NCBI GenBank assembly: GCA_004552155.1 | Contig: SFPF01000123.1 | Location: 1 to 5,945 of the forward strand | Length of the DNA stretch: 5,945 nucleotides | Direction of reading: 5' to 3' | Source: Bacteroidales bacterium | GTDB lineage: Bacteria > Bacteroidota > Bacteroidia > Bacteroidales > Bacteroidaceae | In this document: piece by piece, positions 1-5,684 of the stretch | Position numbering within the stretch: the first letter of the stretch is position 1 | Layout: each line of letters opens with the position of its first letter | Translations under genes and position numbers: made by a program | The notes under the pieces: model-generated | What the model was told of the DNA's origin: nothing | Seen by the model: the letters and a program-made list of their open reading frames with translations, nothing else | The model's database searches: none

Positions 1-1
1 C

Positions 2-127
2 CGTATCGTAAAGCCGCCAATACCAACGGATATAGACTACCACTTGCAGAAGCCTACTCAAAGAATGTTTGACGATTGCTGTAATGAATTTTGGAATACA
101 ACTATAAAACCTAACGGCGCTCTCTAA
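2..127 (+). pseudogene. ANT(6)/AadE-family aminoglycoside nucleotidyltransferase, internal fragment
   Basis: Reading frame 2 is open from the left edge of the window to TAA at 125-127 (41 codons). It contains PTDIDYH, a KP pair and the very characteristic block DDCCNEFWN. These match, in the same order and spacing, the middle of ANT(6)/AadE aminoglycoside 6-nucleotidyltransferases as I recall them, where PTDIDYH and DDCCNEFWN lie roughly halfway through a protein of about 300 residues. Such enzymes adenylylate streptomycin at the 6 position in the cytoplasm. Similarity ends after FWNTT (near base 103-105). The last codons (IKPNGAL) are junction sequence plus the antisense of the acyltransferase gene's 3' end, which this frame overlaps by 17 bases. 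The C-terminal half needed for a functional enzyme is therefore absent, and what lies 5' of the window is unknown. The piece is more AT-rich than the genes that follow. Identification is confident from motifs. Whether it is a true remnant or an assembly artefact is open. Confidence 0.82.
103..111. other. Abrupt left junction between ANT(6) fragment and polysaccharide cluster
   Basis: ANT(6)-like coding on the plus strand ends in mid-domain at about 103-105. The stop codon (TAG, 113-111) of the minus-strand acyltransferase follows within a few bases. No inverted repeat, transposase remnant, att-like core or terminator hairpin is visible between them. The exact breakpoint cannot be fixed without the intact parental sequences. 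Confidence 0.6.
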
Positions 128-659
128 TCAGTCGCGCGGGATTGCCGCCCACGATAGTGCGGGGTGCAACATCCTTGTACACGCCGGCGTTGGCACCCAC
201 GATGGCATCTTCGCCTATCATCGCTCCCATGCCGATGAAGGCGCGGGCGCCCACCCACGCGCCCTTTTCGAGCGCTATGCCTGCCGTGATCAATCCCTCC
301 TCGGCCGTGTTGGGGCGGAGAGGGTCATGACCCGCCGTGCAGAGGTAGCAGTGCTGGCTCACGGTGGCGCACTGGCCGAGGCGCACTAAGGCTTGGTTGT
401 AGCACACGGTGTGGGGGCCGAGGCAGGCGCCGCGCTCCATCTCAAGGTTCCAAGGCGCCCATATCTCTGCGCTGCTGTAAACGTTCGCCTCGCGGTGGAC
501 GCGTGCCCCGAAGGCGCATAGGATCAAACGCCGCCACGGCCAAAAGAGGCGGGTGGGGAAGGGGCGGAACAGCAGGCATGAGACAATGACCCACAGGAGG
601 CGCAGGGCTTTCGTCTTCCGCGTGACGCGGCCGGGATATTGCTTTGGTATCATTTTCAT
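111..659 (-). CDS. WcaF-like left-handed beta-helix acyltransferase
   Basis: A 182-aa protein, probably an O-acetyltransferase (acetyl-CoA donor) that decorates a sugar of the surface polysaccharide or its lipid-linked intermediate. A hydrophobic stretch at about residues 20-36 may tether it to the inner face of the membrane. APWNLEM (68-74) corresponds to the PWNL segment of WcaF-type colanic acid acetyltransferases. From about residue 77 the hexapeptide periodicity of a left-handed beta-helix appears, interrupted by the loop around CTAGHDP (107-113), whose His111 is the likely catalytic base. Further hexapeptide turns follow (AWVGARAFIGMGAMIGEDAIVGA). The C-terminus TIVGGNPARLIRERR is the classic end of this fold. 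Length matches WcaF-type enzymes (about 180 aa), so the gene looks complete. ATG at 659 follows the TAA (662-660) of the upstream glycosyltransferase directly, suggesting translational coupling; a second in-frame ATG two codons later is possible. The acceptor sugar cannot be told from sequence. Confidence 0.87.
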   Translation of the reverse strand: MKMIPKQYPGRVTRKTKALRLLWVIVSCLLFRPFPTRLFWPWRRLILCAFGARVHREANVYSSAEIWAPWNLEMERGACLGPHTVCYNQALVRLGQCATVSQHCYLCTAGHDPLRPNTAEEGLITAGIALEKGAWVGARAFIGMGAMIGEDAIVGANAGVYKDVAPRTIVGGNPARLIRERR

Positions 660-1766
660 TTAGTGAATTGCAGCGAGGCTGCGGTAGAGCGACATAAATT
701 TGCGTGCTATCATAGGGGCGGCATAGCGTTCTTCGATGAGTTTGCGCCCGTTGCGCCCCATGGTTTCCAGTTCGCTTTCCGAAAGGTCGAGGAACGCGTC
801 GATGGCTTCCGCTAGCGGTTCCGCCCCGATGCCGATCCATCGCCCGCATCCGCAGGAGTTCAATTCCTGCCAGGGCGCGCCTTCGGTGGTGATGACGGGT
901 GTGCCCGAAGCCAGGGCTTCCGCCACCACGATGCCGAAGTTTTCGGAAAAGGTGGGGAGCACAAAGAAGTCGGCATTGCGGTAGAGCGTCCATTTGTCCG
1001 CTCCGAATACAGGTCCAGAAAAGCGTACGATATGGCCAATGCCGTAAGACTTTGCTGTTTCTTTAAGTTGCTGTATGTAAGTTTCTTCGCCCATTCCTGT
1101 TATTGTGATGGTGTAACCGTTGAGGCGGTCTTTGAGTGCGGCGGTTGCGCGGAGGAGGTTCTCAATGCCCTTTTTAACGTGTATGCGGCTGAGGAAGAGG
1201 ATGTTTTTGGTGCGCTTCCAGGAGGATTTGAGGCGAATATCCCTGATTTGAACGCAGTTTGGCACCACGCAGACGCTATCGTTCCACCCGAGAGAACGGA
1301 GGTTTTTCCGTTCGCTCTCGGCCGTGGCGCAGACAACGTCGGCGCAGCGGATGCCTCTTAGTTGATAAAGAAGAATGGCGGGCAGTTTCCTGGTCCAATA
1401 ATGGCGCTTCATAATCCAAGGCTCGAGCATGCCGTGGGGCGAATAAGCCACCCTATAGCCCCTGCTCTTGGCCCAAACAGCCATACGCGCCGACTGTGGC
1501 AGCCAGCAGCAGTTGGTGTGGAATACATCTGGGTTGATGCCTTCCAAGGTCTCTATAAACTGACGGCGTGCTTTGAGAGAGAGTGGGTTGTTGATGAGCT
1601 CCGTGAGATGCACGTGGCAATTTTTCATCTCAAGCATCTGCCCCGAGGGGTGGGTGAGGATATGAAGGTCGCAGAGTGTGCCTAATTCCTCTGCCAGCAA
1701 CTGCATGTACGCGCCCACACCGCCCGAGTCTGCGTCGATAGAAGGGATATAATGGAGTATTCTCAT
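660..1766 (-). CDS. GT4-family glycosyltransferase
   Basis: A 368-aa retaining, GT-B-fold glycosyltransferase, expected in the cytoplasm or at the membrane surface, adding one sugar from a nucleotide-sugar donor to a lipid-linked oligosaccharide. The N-terminal acceptor domain opens with MRILHYIPSIDADSGGVGAY and contains SPHGMLEPW (109-117), typical of GT4 polysaccharide enzymes. The donor domain has VPNC (168-171), FLSRIHVKKGIENLLRA (191-207), ITGMGEE (222-228) and PTFSENFGIVVAEALASGTP, with the E-x7-E pair at Glu275/Glu283 that contacts the donor. Length and motifs are complete. The reading frame is open upstream to an ATG at 1904, but those 46 extra residues are low-quality antisense-like sequence inside the preceding gene. 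The ATG at 1766 gives a normal GT4 N-terminus and forms an ATGA overlap (1766-1763) with the upstream stop, so I chose it. The stop abuts the acyltransferase start. The sugar transferred cannot be assigned. Confidence 0.92.
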   Translation of the reverse strand: MRILHYIPSIDADSGGVGAYMQLLAEELGTLCDLHILTHPSGQMLEMKNCHVHLTELINNPLSLKARRQFIETLEGINPDVFHTNCCWLPQSARMAVWAKSRGYRVAYSPHGMLEPWIMKRHYWTRKLPAILLYQLRGIRCADVVCATAESERKNLRSLGWNDSVCVVPNCVQIRDIRLKSSWKRTKNILFLSRIHVKKGIENLLRATAALKDRLNGYTITITGMGEETYIQQLKETAKSYGIGHIVRFSGPVFGADKWTLYRNADFFVLPTFSENFGIVVAEALASGTPVITTEGAPWQELNSCGCGRWIGIGAEPLAEAIDAFLDLSESELETMGRNGRKLIEERYAAPMIARKFMSLYRSLAAIH

Positions 1767-2872
1767 GACTGTGGGTTGGAGATTAGATGCGAGAGAAAGC
1801 GCTGGGCAACGGCGTGTCCCGATATGTTTTTCCGGCTCCAGGCGATGCGTTCGTTGATGCCCTCTCGTATGGCTTCGATGTGGTTGATGGTCTGGCGTAA
1901 GCACGCTGCCAAGTGGTCAGCATCGCCCGCCTTGAATGTGCAGCCATTGCCTGGGCGGTTTAAGAGCATTCGTGCACCGCAGTGGTCGGAGCAAAGGAAA
2001 TAAAGCCCGAGGGTGAGGGCCTCGTTACCCACCGCGCCCCAACCGTCGTGGAGCGAGGGGAGCGCGAGCGCATCATATTGCTGCATAATGTCGGGTATGC
2101 GGTCCATGGGTTGCGTGCCGAAAAACTCTACGCCGACGCCGCGCAGCGACTCGCTGAGTGCCATGGTTTCGAGCATGGCGCGCTGCTCGCCGTCGCCCAC
2201 TATACCGATGCTTAGGCGGGTTCTCTCAGTTGGCGAAAGCAGCATGCAGGCTTTGAGTAGGCAGGCTACGTTTTTGCGTGGCGTGAGGCTGCCCACGTAG
2301 AGCAGCCGCAACCGATTTCCGTTTTCTACGGGCATGGCGGCAGCCTGCCGCTCGCGCCATTCTGTGCAATACATAAAGGGGATGACCTCCCAGCGGCGGC
2401 TCCACAGCCGATAGTAGCCCAGGCGACGGTCGCCCATTACGAAGATTTTGCTGATGCGGGACACGTAGCGGAGGTCTTTCAGGAAAAACCGCACGGCGTG
2501 CTGCCACAGGGGGTGCCCGTACTCGAAAGGCGGTTCGGTGATGATGCCGCGCTTCACATTATATTTAAGGGACAATTTGAACCATGCATGGAGTGGCGGA
2601 AAGGCAGAGATGCCTAAAAACATGCACCACGTGTCGCGGTTTTCGTAGGCGGCGAAAAGTGCTTTGATGTCTTCTATCTTCGGTGCAACAACTATCTGTA
2701 TTCTTTTGTCTACCAATAGATTGTCTGTTTTCCAACCCAGTGCGCTGCGCTCCGCGATGTTTGTTTCGGGGACGATGACAATCACGTTGTCCACGCCTGG
2801 CATACCGGGCAGGCAGGAGATATAGGGCATCTGATGGGGGGAGACGATATTTTGGAAAAACAGAATGTTCAC
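1763..2872 (-). CDS. GT4-like glycosyltransferase
   Basis: A 369-aa GT-B-type glycosyltransferase. The N-terminal half (MNILFFQNIVSPHQMPYI) has the nucleotide-binding-like opening of this superfamily but a divergent acceptor region. The donor domain is clear: LYVGSLTPRKN (191-201), VGDGEQ (225-230), and PSLHDGWGAVGNEAL (272-286), in which Asp276 and Glu284 occupy the D/E-x7-E donor-binding positions. The following CSDHCGARMLL segment is also typical. The start is GTG (2872-2870). No ATG lies nearby in frame, and GTG gives the expected MNILFFQN-type N-terminus. No Shine-Dalgarno is seen in the bases upstream, which is usual for Bacteroidota. The gene begins just after the palindromic repeat region, so it may head its own transcript or be read through the repeat from the upstream block. 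It overlaps the next glycosyltransferase by ATGA (1766-1763). The substrate is unknown. Confidence 0.9.
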   Translation of the reverse strand: MNILFFQNIVSPHQMPYISCLPGMPGVDNVIVIVPETNIAERSALGWKTDNLLVDKRIQIVVAPKIEDIKALFAAYENRDTWCMFLGISAFPPLHAWFKLSLKYNVKRGIITEPPFEYGHPLWQHAVRFFLKDLRYVSRISKIFVMGDRRLGYYRLWSRRWEVIPFMYCTEWRERQAAAMPVENGNRLRLLYVGSLTPRKNVACLLKACMLLSPTERTRLSIGIVGDGEQRAMLETMALSESLRGVGVEFFGTQPMDRIPDIMQQYDALALPSLHDGWGAVGNEALTLGLYFLCSDHCGARMLLNRPGNGCTFKAGDADHLAACLRQTINHIEAIREGINERIAWSRKNISGHAVAQRFLSHLISNPQS

Positions 2873-2972
2873 GTGCTGGTATGGATTAAGTTAGATTATG
2901 CCCACGAACGAGGATTTTTTTTGCCCACGAATCACACGAATTTACACGAATTCATTGCTTTGCGTTAGAATG

Positions 2973-2989
2973 GCGACCTGTTCGGTCGC
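2973..2989. repeat. 17-base hairpin inside left inner arm
   Basis: GCGACC, a TGTTC centre, then GGTCGC: six perfectly paired G+C-rich bases around a five-base loop. The identical unit in inverted orientation is at 3058-3074. Each inner arm of the large palindrome can therefore fold alone as well as pair with the other arm. Confidence 0.85.
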
Positions 2990-3057
2990 ACGAATTTTCA
3001 CTAATTCAATGTGATTGCATTAAAGATTTTCGGCTGCGTTAAATTCGTGTGATTCGT

Positions 3058-3074
3058 GCGACCGAACAGGTCGC
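3058..3074. repeat. 17-base hairpin inside right inner arm
   Basis: GCGACC, a GAACA centre, then GGTCGC. It is the exact reverse complement of 2973-2989. The G+C-rich core stands out in an otherwise AT-rich region, which argues that this stem is the conserved part of the element. Confidence 0.85.
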
Positions 3075-3122
3075 CATTAATACAAGGAAGGACAGGAAAA
3101 TTCGTGTAGATTCGTGTGATTC

Positions 3123-3179
3123 GTGGGCAAAAAACTCCGTGGATAATAATAATATTTAGTGGGCAAAAAAATTAGTGGA
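3123..3179. repeat. Direct repeat pair GTGGGCAAAAAA...GTGGA
   Basis: Two 21-base copies at 3123-3143 and 3159-3179 share GTGGGCAAAAAA and a terminal GTGGA, matching at 17 positions by eye. A third copy of GTGGGCAAAAAA lies on the minus strand at the left end of the palindrome (about 2928-2917). A further TGCCCACGA word is at 2899-2907. The ends of the element are therefore iterated, which could reflect one copy nested in or abutting another. Confidence 0.7.
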
Positions 3180-3183
3180 CTAG

Positions 3184-3801
3184 TTAAAGCCAAAGCCAAG
3201 GGAGCGTCCAGCGAATGAGTTGACGCACGCCCAACTTGGCGCGTATGGCAAAGGAGTCATTGTCGGTACTGTGGAAAAAGGCAGAACCGTTGCCAAGCGT
3301 GTGACCGCCACTTCCCGTGAAACGCGCCTGCTTGCGGTAGCGGCAATGAACGCCAGGTTCGGACTTCGTGGCACGGATAACATCCAAAATCAGATTTTCC
3401 ACAATGCGCCCTTCGTAATCGTTCATCTCTTCATACCGTCCCCTGAAATGGGAGACCCAGAAATCGGTGGAAACGGCGTAGTAGCGGCTTTCGCCCACAT
3501 GCCCGTGGCCCGTGAGTTTGAAAAAACGCCCTGCCCGCGCGATGAAATCAGACTTTTCTATCGCCAGGTCCATCATCAGTAGTTCGTTGTAGCTCTTTCC
3601 CTTTTCCTGGACGAAACGCTCCGCAGGGAGCGCGATATACTCGATTTCAACCCGCGGGGAAGTCCGCAACTGCCGTTTCTCAAATTCAGAGATATAGAAA
3701 TTAAGGGTGTCTACGTACATCCGCTCGCGTTCTTCTGCAGAGAACATCGCGCCGCGCATGCCTCGGGTGTCGATGCTGGCTGTTAAGAGTAATGGCATCA
3801 T
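3184..3801 (-). CDS. Polysaccharide-locus protein of unknown function, possibly internally shortened
   Basis: A 205-aa protein I cannot assign to a named family with confidence. It has no signal peptide or clear membrane segment until the aromatic, hydrophobic C-terminus (RWTLPWLWL), which may touch the membrane. Visible blocks are LLTASIDTRGMRGAMFS near the start, EERERMYVDTLNFYIS (23-38), VEIEYIALP, KGKSYNELLMMDLAIEKSDF, FFKLTG, ESRYYAVSTDFW, YEEMNDYEGRIVEN, and a GGHTLGNGSAF / DNDSF end. The order of beta-strand, KGKxYNE and FFKxTG resembles glycosyltransferase-like proteins of capsule loci, which I recall as longer. FFKLTG here runs straight into HGHVGES, so a middle segment may be missing. 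The start ATG (3801) forms an ATGA overlap with the SGNH gene's stop (3801-3798); a second ATG follows immediately. It is the last gene before the palindromic repeat. That it is a real gene is well supported; its function is not. Confidence 0.72.
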   Translation of the reverse strand: MMPLLLTASIDTRGMRGAMFSAEERERMYVDTLNFYISEFEKRQLRTSPRVEIEYIALPAERFVQEKGKSYNELLMMDLAIEKSDFIARAGRFFKLTGHGHVGESRYYAVSTDFWVSHFRGRYEEMNDYEGRIVENLILDVIRATKSEPGVHCRYRKQARFTGSGGHTLGNGSAFFHSTDNDSFAIRAKLGVRQLIRWTLPWLWL

Positions 3802-4745
3802 AAGACTATAATCTTTTTAAGTTCGTCTGCCAAATGGCGCTGCCCTTTTCCGTTGAGATGGATGCAGTCGCGATACATATCAGCTGTTTCTGTCGATATG
3901 CCTTCTACCAGGTGCACTCCGGCGGTGTCGGCCCAATGAATAATCTCCTTCCCCATATCGTTGTATGCCCCGGCTGCCAGTTCGCCTGTCTCTGTGTGCA
4001 GATATATGGCGAAGGGAATGCCGCATGAATCGGCAATGTGTTTCAATTCATCAAAACCGGGATTGAAACGCAGACCTTTCTGTAAAACCTGCCGGTTGGC
4101 GGCTCGGCGGGCGACTTGCGCATCGGGGTCGGCATATTGTACGGCTGGCGCGTCGGCAGGGCCGGCGATGCTATAATACCAAAATTTCATTTTCGGAACG
4201 AGATACCTGTCGAGCAATTCCCACAAGCCACACTTATATTGGCGGTCGGGAAATGTGGGATAAACCCCGACAACGGGTGCAAAGGTCATCACGTCGTAGG
4301 CATCATGGCTGCTGCAAACCAGCACCATGGCCGATGCGCCAAACGTGCCGTGCTTGCGCAGATAGGCGGCGCAGTTGTCGGGACCCCAGCTGCCCGCGCT
4401 GACGTTGAGCATCTGCATGCCCGTTTCGAGTGAGAAAAGCGTAGTGGCCAAAGAGTCCTGATCCATCGACGTGCCACCGTAGAGCACAGAATCGCCCAGT
4501 CCCAAGATGCGCTTCTTAGTGGTATCGGGTGCTTCGCTGCGCTGGCAGTAGGCATTGGTGCGGTAACGGCAGAAGAAGCGGTATCGGTCTTGATTGGCCT
4601 GCGGAATATATTCGTAGTCGGCATCGCTCCTAAACAGCGGCGCATCGCACATGCCGAGCGCGAACCGACAAAACAATTCGGCGCAAATAATTGCGGCGAG
4701 GAGGACAAGCACGGCGAGGGCGGTGCGCTTAGAGCGATATGTCAT
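3798..4745 (-). CDS. Membrane-anchored SGNH/GDSL-type hydrolase
   Basis: A 315-aa protein with one N-terminal hydrophobic segment (about residues 8-25: ALAVLVLLAAIICAELF), giving a membrane-anchored enzyme with its catalytic domain probably periplasmic. The SGNH blocks are visible: GLGDSV with nucleophile Ser86, NVSAGSWGPDN (114-124) supplying the oxyanion-hole Gly, and DCIHLNGKGQRHLADEL with Asp293 and His296 as the D-x-x-H pair. The usual GxND block is replaced by SSHDAYD (145-151). Such proteins in polysaccharide loci remove or transfer acyl groups such as acetate on the glycan; here it could oppose or complement the WcaF-like acyltransferase. The frame is open to an ATG at 4757, but I chose the ATG at 4745. 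It gives an ATGA overlap (4745-4742) with the GT2 stop, as at the other junctions, and puts the positive charges directly before the membrane segment. It overlaps the next gene by ATGA. Confidence 0.88.
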   Translation of the reverse strand: MTYRSKRTALAVLVLLAAIICAELFCRFALGMCDAPLFRSDADYEYIPQANQDRYRFFCRYRTNAYCQRSEAPDTTKKRILGLGDSVLYGGTSMDQDSLATTLFSLETGMQMLNVSAGSWGPDNCAAYLRKHGTFGASAMVLVCSSHDAYDVMTFAPVVGVYPTFPDRQYKCGLWELLDRYLVPKMKFWYYSIAGPADAPAVQYADPDAQVARRAANRQVLQKGLRFNPGFDELKHIADSCGIPFAIYLHTETGELAAGAYNDMGKEIIHWADTAGVHLVEGISTETADMYRDCIHLNGKGQRHLADELKKIIVL

Positions 4746-5680
4746 CTTTTTACCCATTTATGGACCAGCAGATAGAGCGGCAGCGAGAGGTTAGCGAGGC
4801 GGTATTTGAGCCGCCATTTGCGTTCACCCTCAACGCTGACATCTAAGGGATAATACGGTTTGCGCCGATATTCGTCAAGGCTGAAAACATCGCGAGAATA
4901 GTTGCGCAATGATTGGGAGAAGGCAAAATTAATTTTCCTTGTCATTGCCTTATGGGCTTCTGAGCCTTCTGCGAGATGCTGCTTGGCAAAGTTGTAGAGC
5001 GCGTCGCAGATGCGGAGCATGTCGCTGGCTTTCTGCCGCCGTTTGCTTTGGGCAGTCATGATGCTCTCCTCTCTGACTAAATAGTAATAGGCGCAGACGT
5101 TGACGTAAGATATCCTTTGGGCCAGGCAATAGGCACGGGGCGTGAACTCGAAGTCTTCGTGGAGCAACCCGGACGTGAATTTTAGGGCATTGGCTTTGAG
5201 AAACTCCGTGCGGTAGAGTGCGGTGCAGGCCGAGGGCGGCATGTCGACCTTCGTGATAAAGTCGGTGCCTGAGAAAATGCGGCCGCTTTGTTCCGGCCGC
5301 CCGGGGAATATGCCAGCTGAAGTGCCCTTTGCGATGGGGCTAATGTCGAAGCAGAGGATATCGAGATGGTCGTCTATGGCTGTTTTTGTAAGAACCCCCA
5401 AGACATTTGCCTTTATGGTGTCGTCGCTGTCGACAAACCATATATATTCGCCCCGCGCCTGCGCTATTCCTGCATTTCTTGCAACGCTCAATCCGGCATT
5501 CTCCTGCTCAACAATCCGCAGATTGCCATATTTTGCAGCATAGGTTTGCGCAATCTGCATCGTCCCGTCAGAACTGCCATCATTGATGACGACCAGTTCG
5601 TATTCATTTTGCGGAATATCCTGCCGCAAGCACGAGTCGATGCAATTCGCGATGTATTTCTCTACGTTGTATGCAGGAAT
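4742..5680 (-). CDS. GT2-family glycosyltransferase, 5' end missing
   Basis: An inverting GT-A-fold glycosyltransferase of the EpsJ/WcaA-like GT2 type. Coding similarity starts at an ATT codon (5680-5678) reading IPAYNVEKYIANCIDSC. It continues with ELVVINDGSSDGT, ENAGLSVARNAGIAQARGEY, the DxD-type metal/nucleotide site FVDSDD (DSDD at about 5431-5420), LLHEDFEF with the catalytic-base-like acidic pair, and YYYLVREESIM. The C-terminus is a family-typical basic and aromatic tail. About 312 codons remain; family members usually run 320-340 and start with something like M-x-SVIIPAYN, so only some 4-8 residues plus the 5' leader are missing. Upstream in frame there is a TGA (5689-5687) and no start codon. 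The first usable codon within the frame is TTG at 5629, which would delete IPAYN, part of the nucleotide-binding fold. As written the gene is probably not expressible. Its 3' end overlaps the SGNH gene by ATGA. Confidence 0.88.
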   Translation of the reverse strand: MPAYNVEKYIANCIDSCLRQDIPQNEYELVVINDGSSDGTMQIAQTYAAKYGNLRIVEQENAGLSVARNAGIAQARGEYIWFVDSDDTIKANVLGVLTKTAIDDHLDILCFDISPIAKGTSAGIFPGRPEQSGRIFSGTDFITKVDMPPSACTALYRTEFLKANALKFTSGLLHEDFEFTPRAYCLAQRISYVNVCAYYYLVREESIMTAQSKRRQKASDMLRICDALYNFAKQHLAEGSEAHKAMTRKINFAFSQSLRNYSRDVFSLDEYRRKPYYPLDVSVEGERKWRLKYRLANLSLPLYLLVHKWVKR

Positions 5681-5684
5681 GCAG
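5677..5684. other. Abrupt right junction, GT2 against guaA
   Basis: The guaA ATG (5679-5681) overlaps by two bases the first recognisable GT2 codon on the other strand (ATT, 5680-5678). Two divergent genes thus meet head to head with no intergenic DNA, no promoter and no ribosome site for either. ATGCAG occurs at 5671-5676 and again at 5679-5684, a short homology that could have guided a join. The sequence reads as a breakpoint rather than a natural divergent promoter region. Confidence 0.7.

Larger units (their letters stand above)
2921..3130. repeat. Nested palindromic (MITE-like) repeat, 210 bases
   Basis: The outer arms 2921-2952 and 3099-3130 are reverse complements over 32 bases with one mismatch (t2943 against g3109). 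The inner arms 2969-2995 and 3052-3078 are perfect reverse complements over 27 bases. The two pairs share nearly the same centre (3025.5 and 3023.5), so the element can fold into one long interrupted hairpin. CACGAAT occurs at 2926, 2935, 2945 and 2989, with a variant CACTAAT at 2999. Its complement ATTCGTG occurs at 3043, 3052, 3100, 3110 and 3119. Neighbouring words within each cluster are 9-10 bases apart. T-runs on the left and A-runs on the right extend the pairing. There is no transposase and no clear target duplication. It could be a non-autonomous mobile element, a REP/BIME-like dispersed repeat, or a transcript-processing structure. The style is one I associate with Bacteroidales intergenic regions. 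Confidence 0.88.
2873..3183. repeat. 311-base gene-free repeat region between two gene blocks
   Basis: No credible coding sequence lies here. The stretch is made almost wholly of iterated CACGAAT/ATTCGTG words, a large nested palindrome (2921-3130), and flanking GTGGGCAAAAAA copies. It is more AT-rich than the surrounding genes. It lies between the stop of the 205-aa gene (TAA, 3186-3184) and the GTG start at 2872, all genes being transcribed leftward. Any promoter for the downstream block should lie in its left part, but I cannot point to a convincing TAnnTTTG/TTTG pair of the Bacteroidota type. Confidence 0.85.

Noticed and set aside
1032..1685. Two consecutive plus-strand frames (1032-1361 and 1362-1685)
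   Set aside because: They are shadows of the well-supported GT4 gene on the minus strand, with no recognisable motifs.
1767..1904. Longer start for the GT4 gene at ATG 1904
   Set aside because: The 46 extra residues are antisense-like, without GT4 similarity, and lie fully inside the preceding gene. ATG 1766 gives the expected N-terminus and an ATGA overlap.
2921..3130. CRISPR array
   Set aside because: The repeated words are 7 bases, spaced 9-10 bases apart and in inverted orientation. There are no 25-40-base direct repeats with unique spacers.
2915..3135. Rho-independent terminator at the palindrome
   Set aside because: In leftward transcription the long stem is followed by A residues, not a U-run. 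In the plus direction it is also followed by A residues. The structure may affect RNA but lacks the standard terminator layout.
3220..3582. 120-codon plus-strand frame over the 205-aa gene
   Set aside because: The minus-strand frame has coherent blocks and an ATGA-linked start. The plus frame has no motif and no linkage to neighbours.
4116..4433. Plus-strand frame opposite the SGNH gene
   Set aside because: It lies opposite SGNH catalytic-domain codons and is explained by G+C-rich coding sequence on the other strand.
4746..4757. SGNH gene starting at ATG 4757
   Set aside because: It is possible, but ATG 4745 gives the ATGA overlap used at the other junctions of this cluster; only four residues differ.
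5586..5678. Upstream in-frame ATGs (5586, 5640, 5652) as the guaA start
   Set aside because: They would add residues encoded antisense to the conserved GT2 gene. MQNQRVLVLDFGGQ at 5679 is already the family's normal N-terminus.
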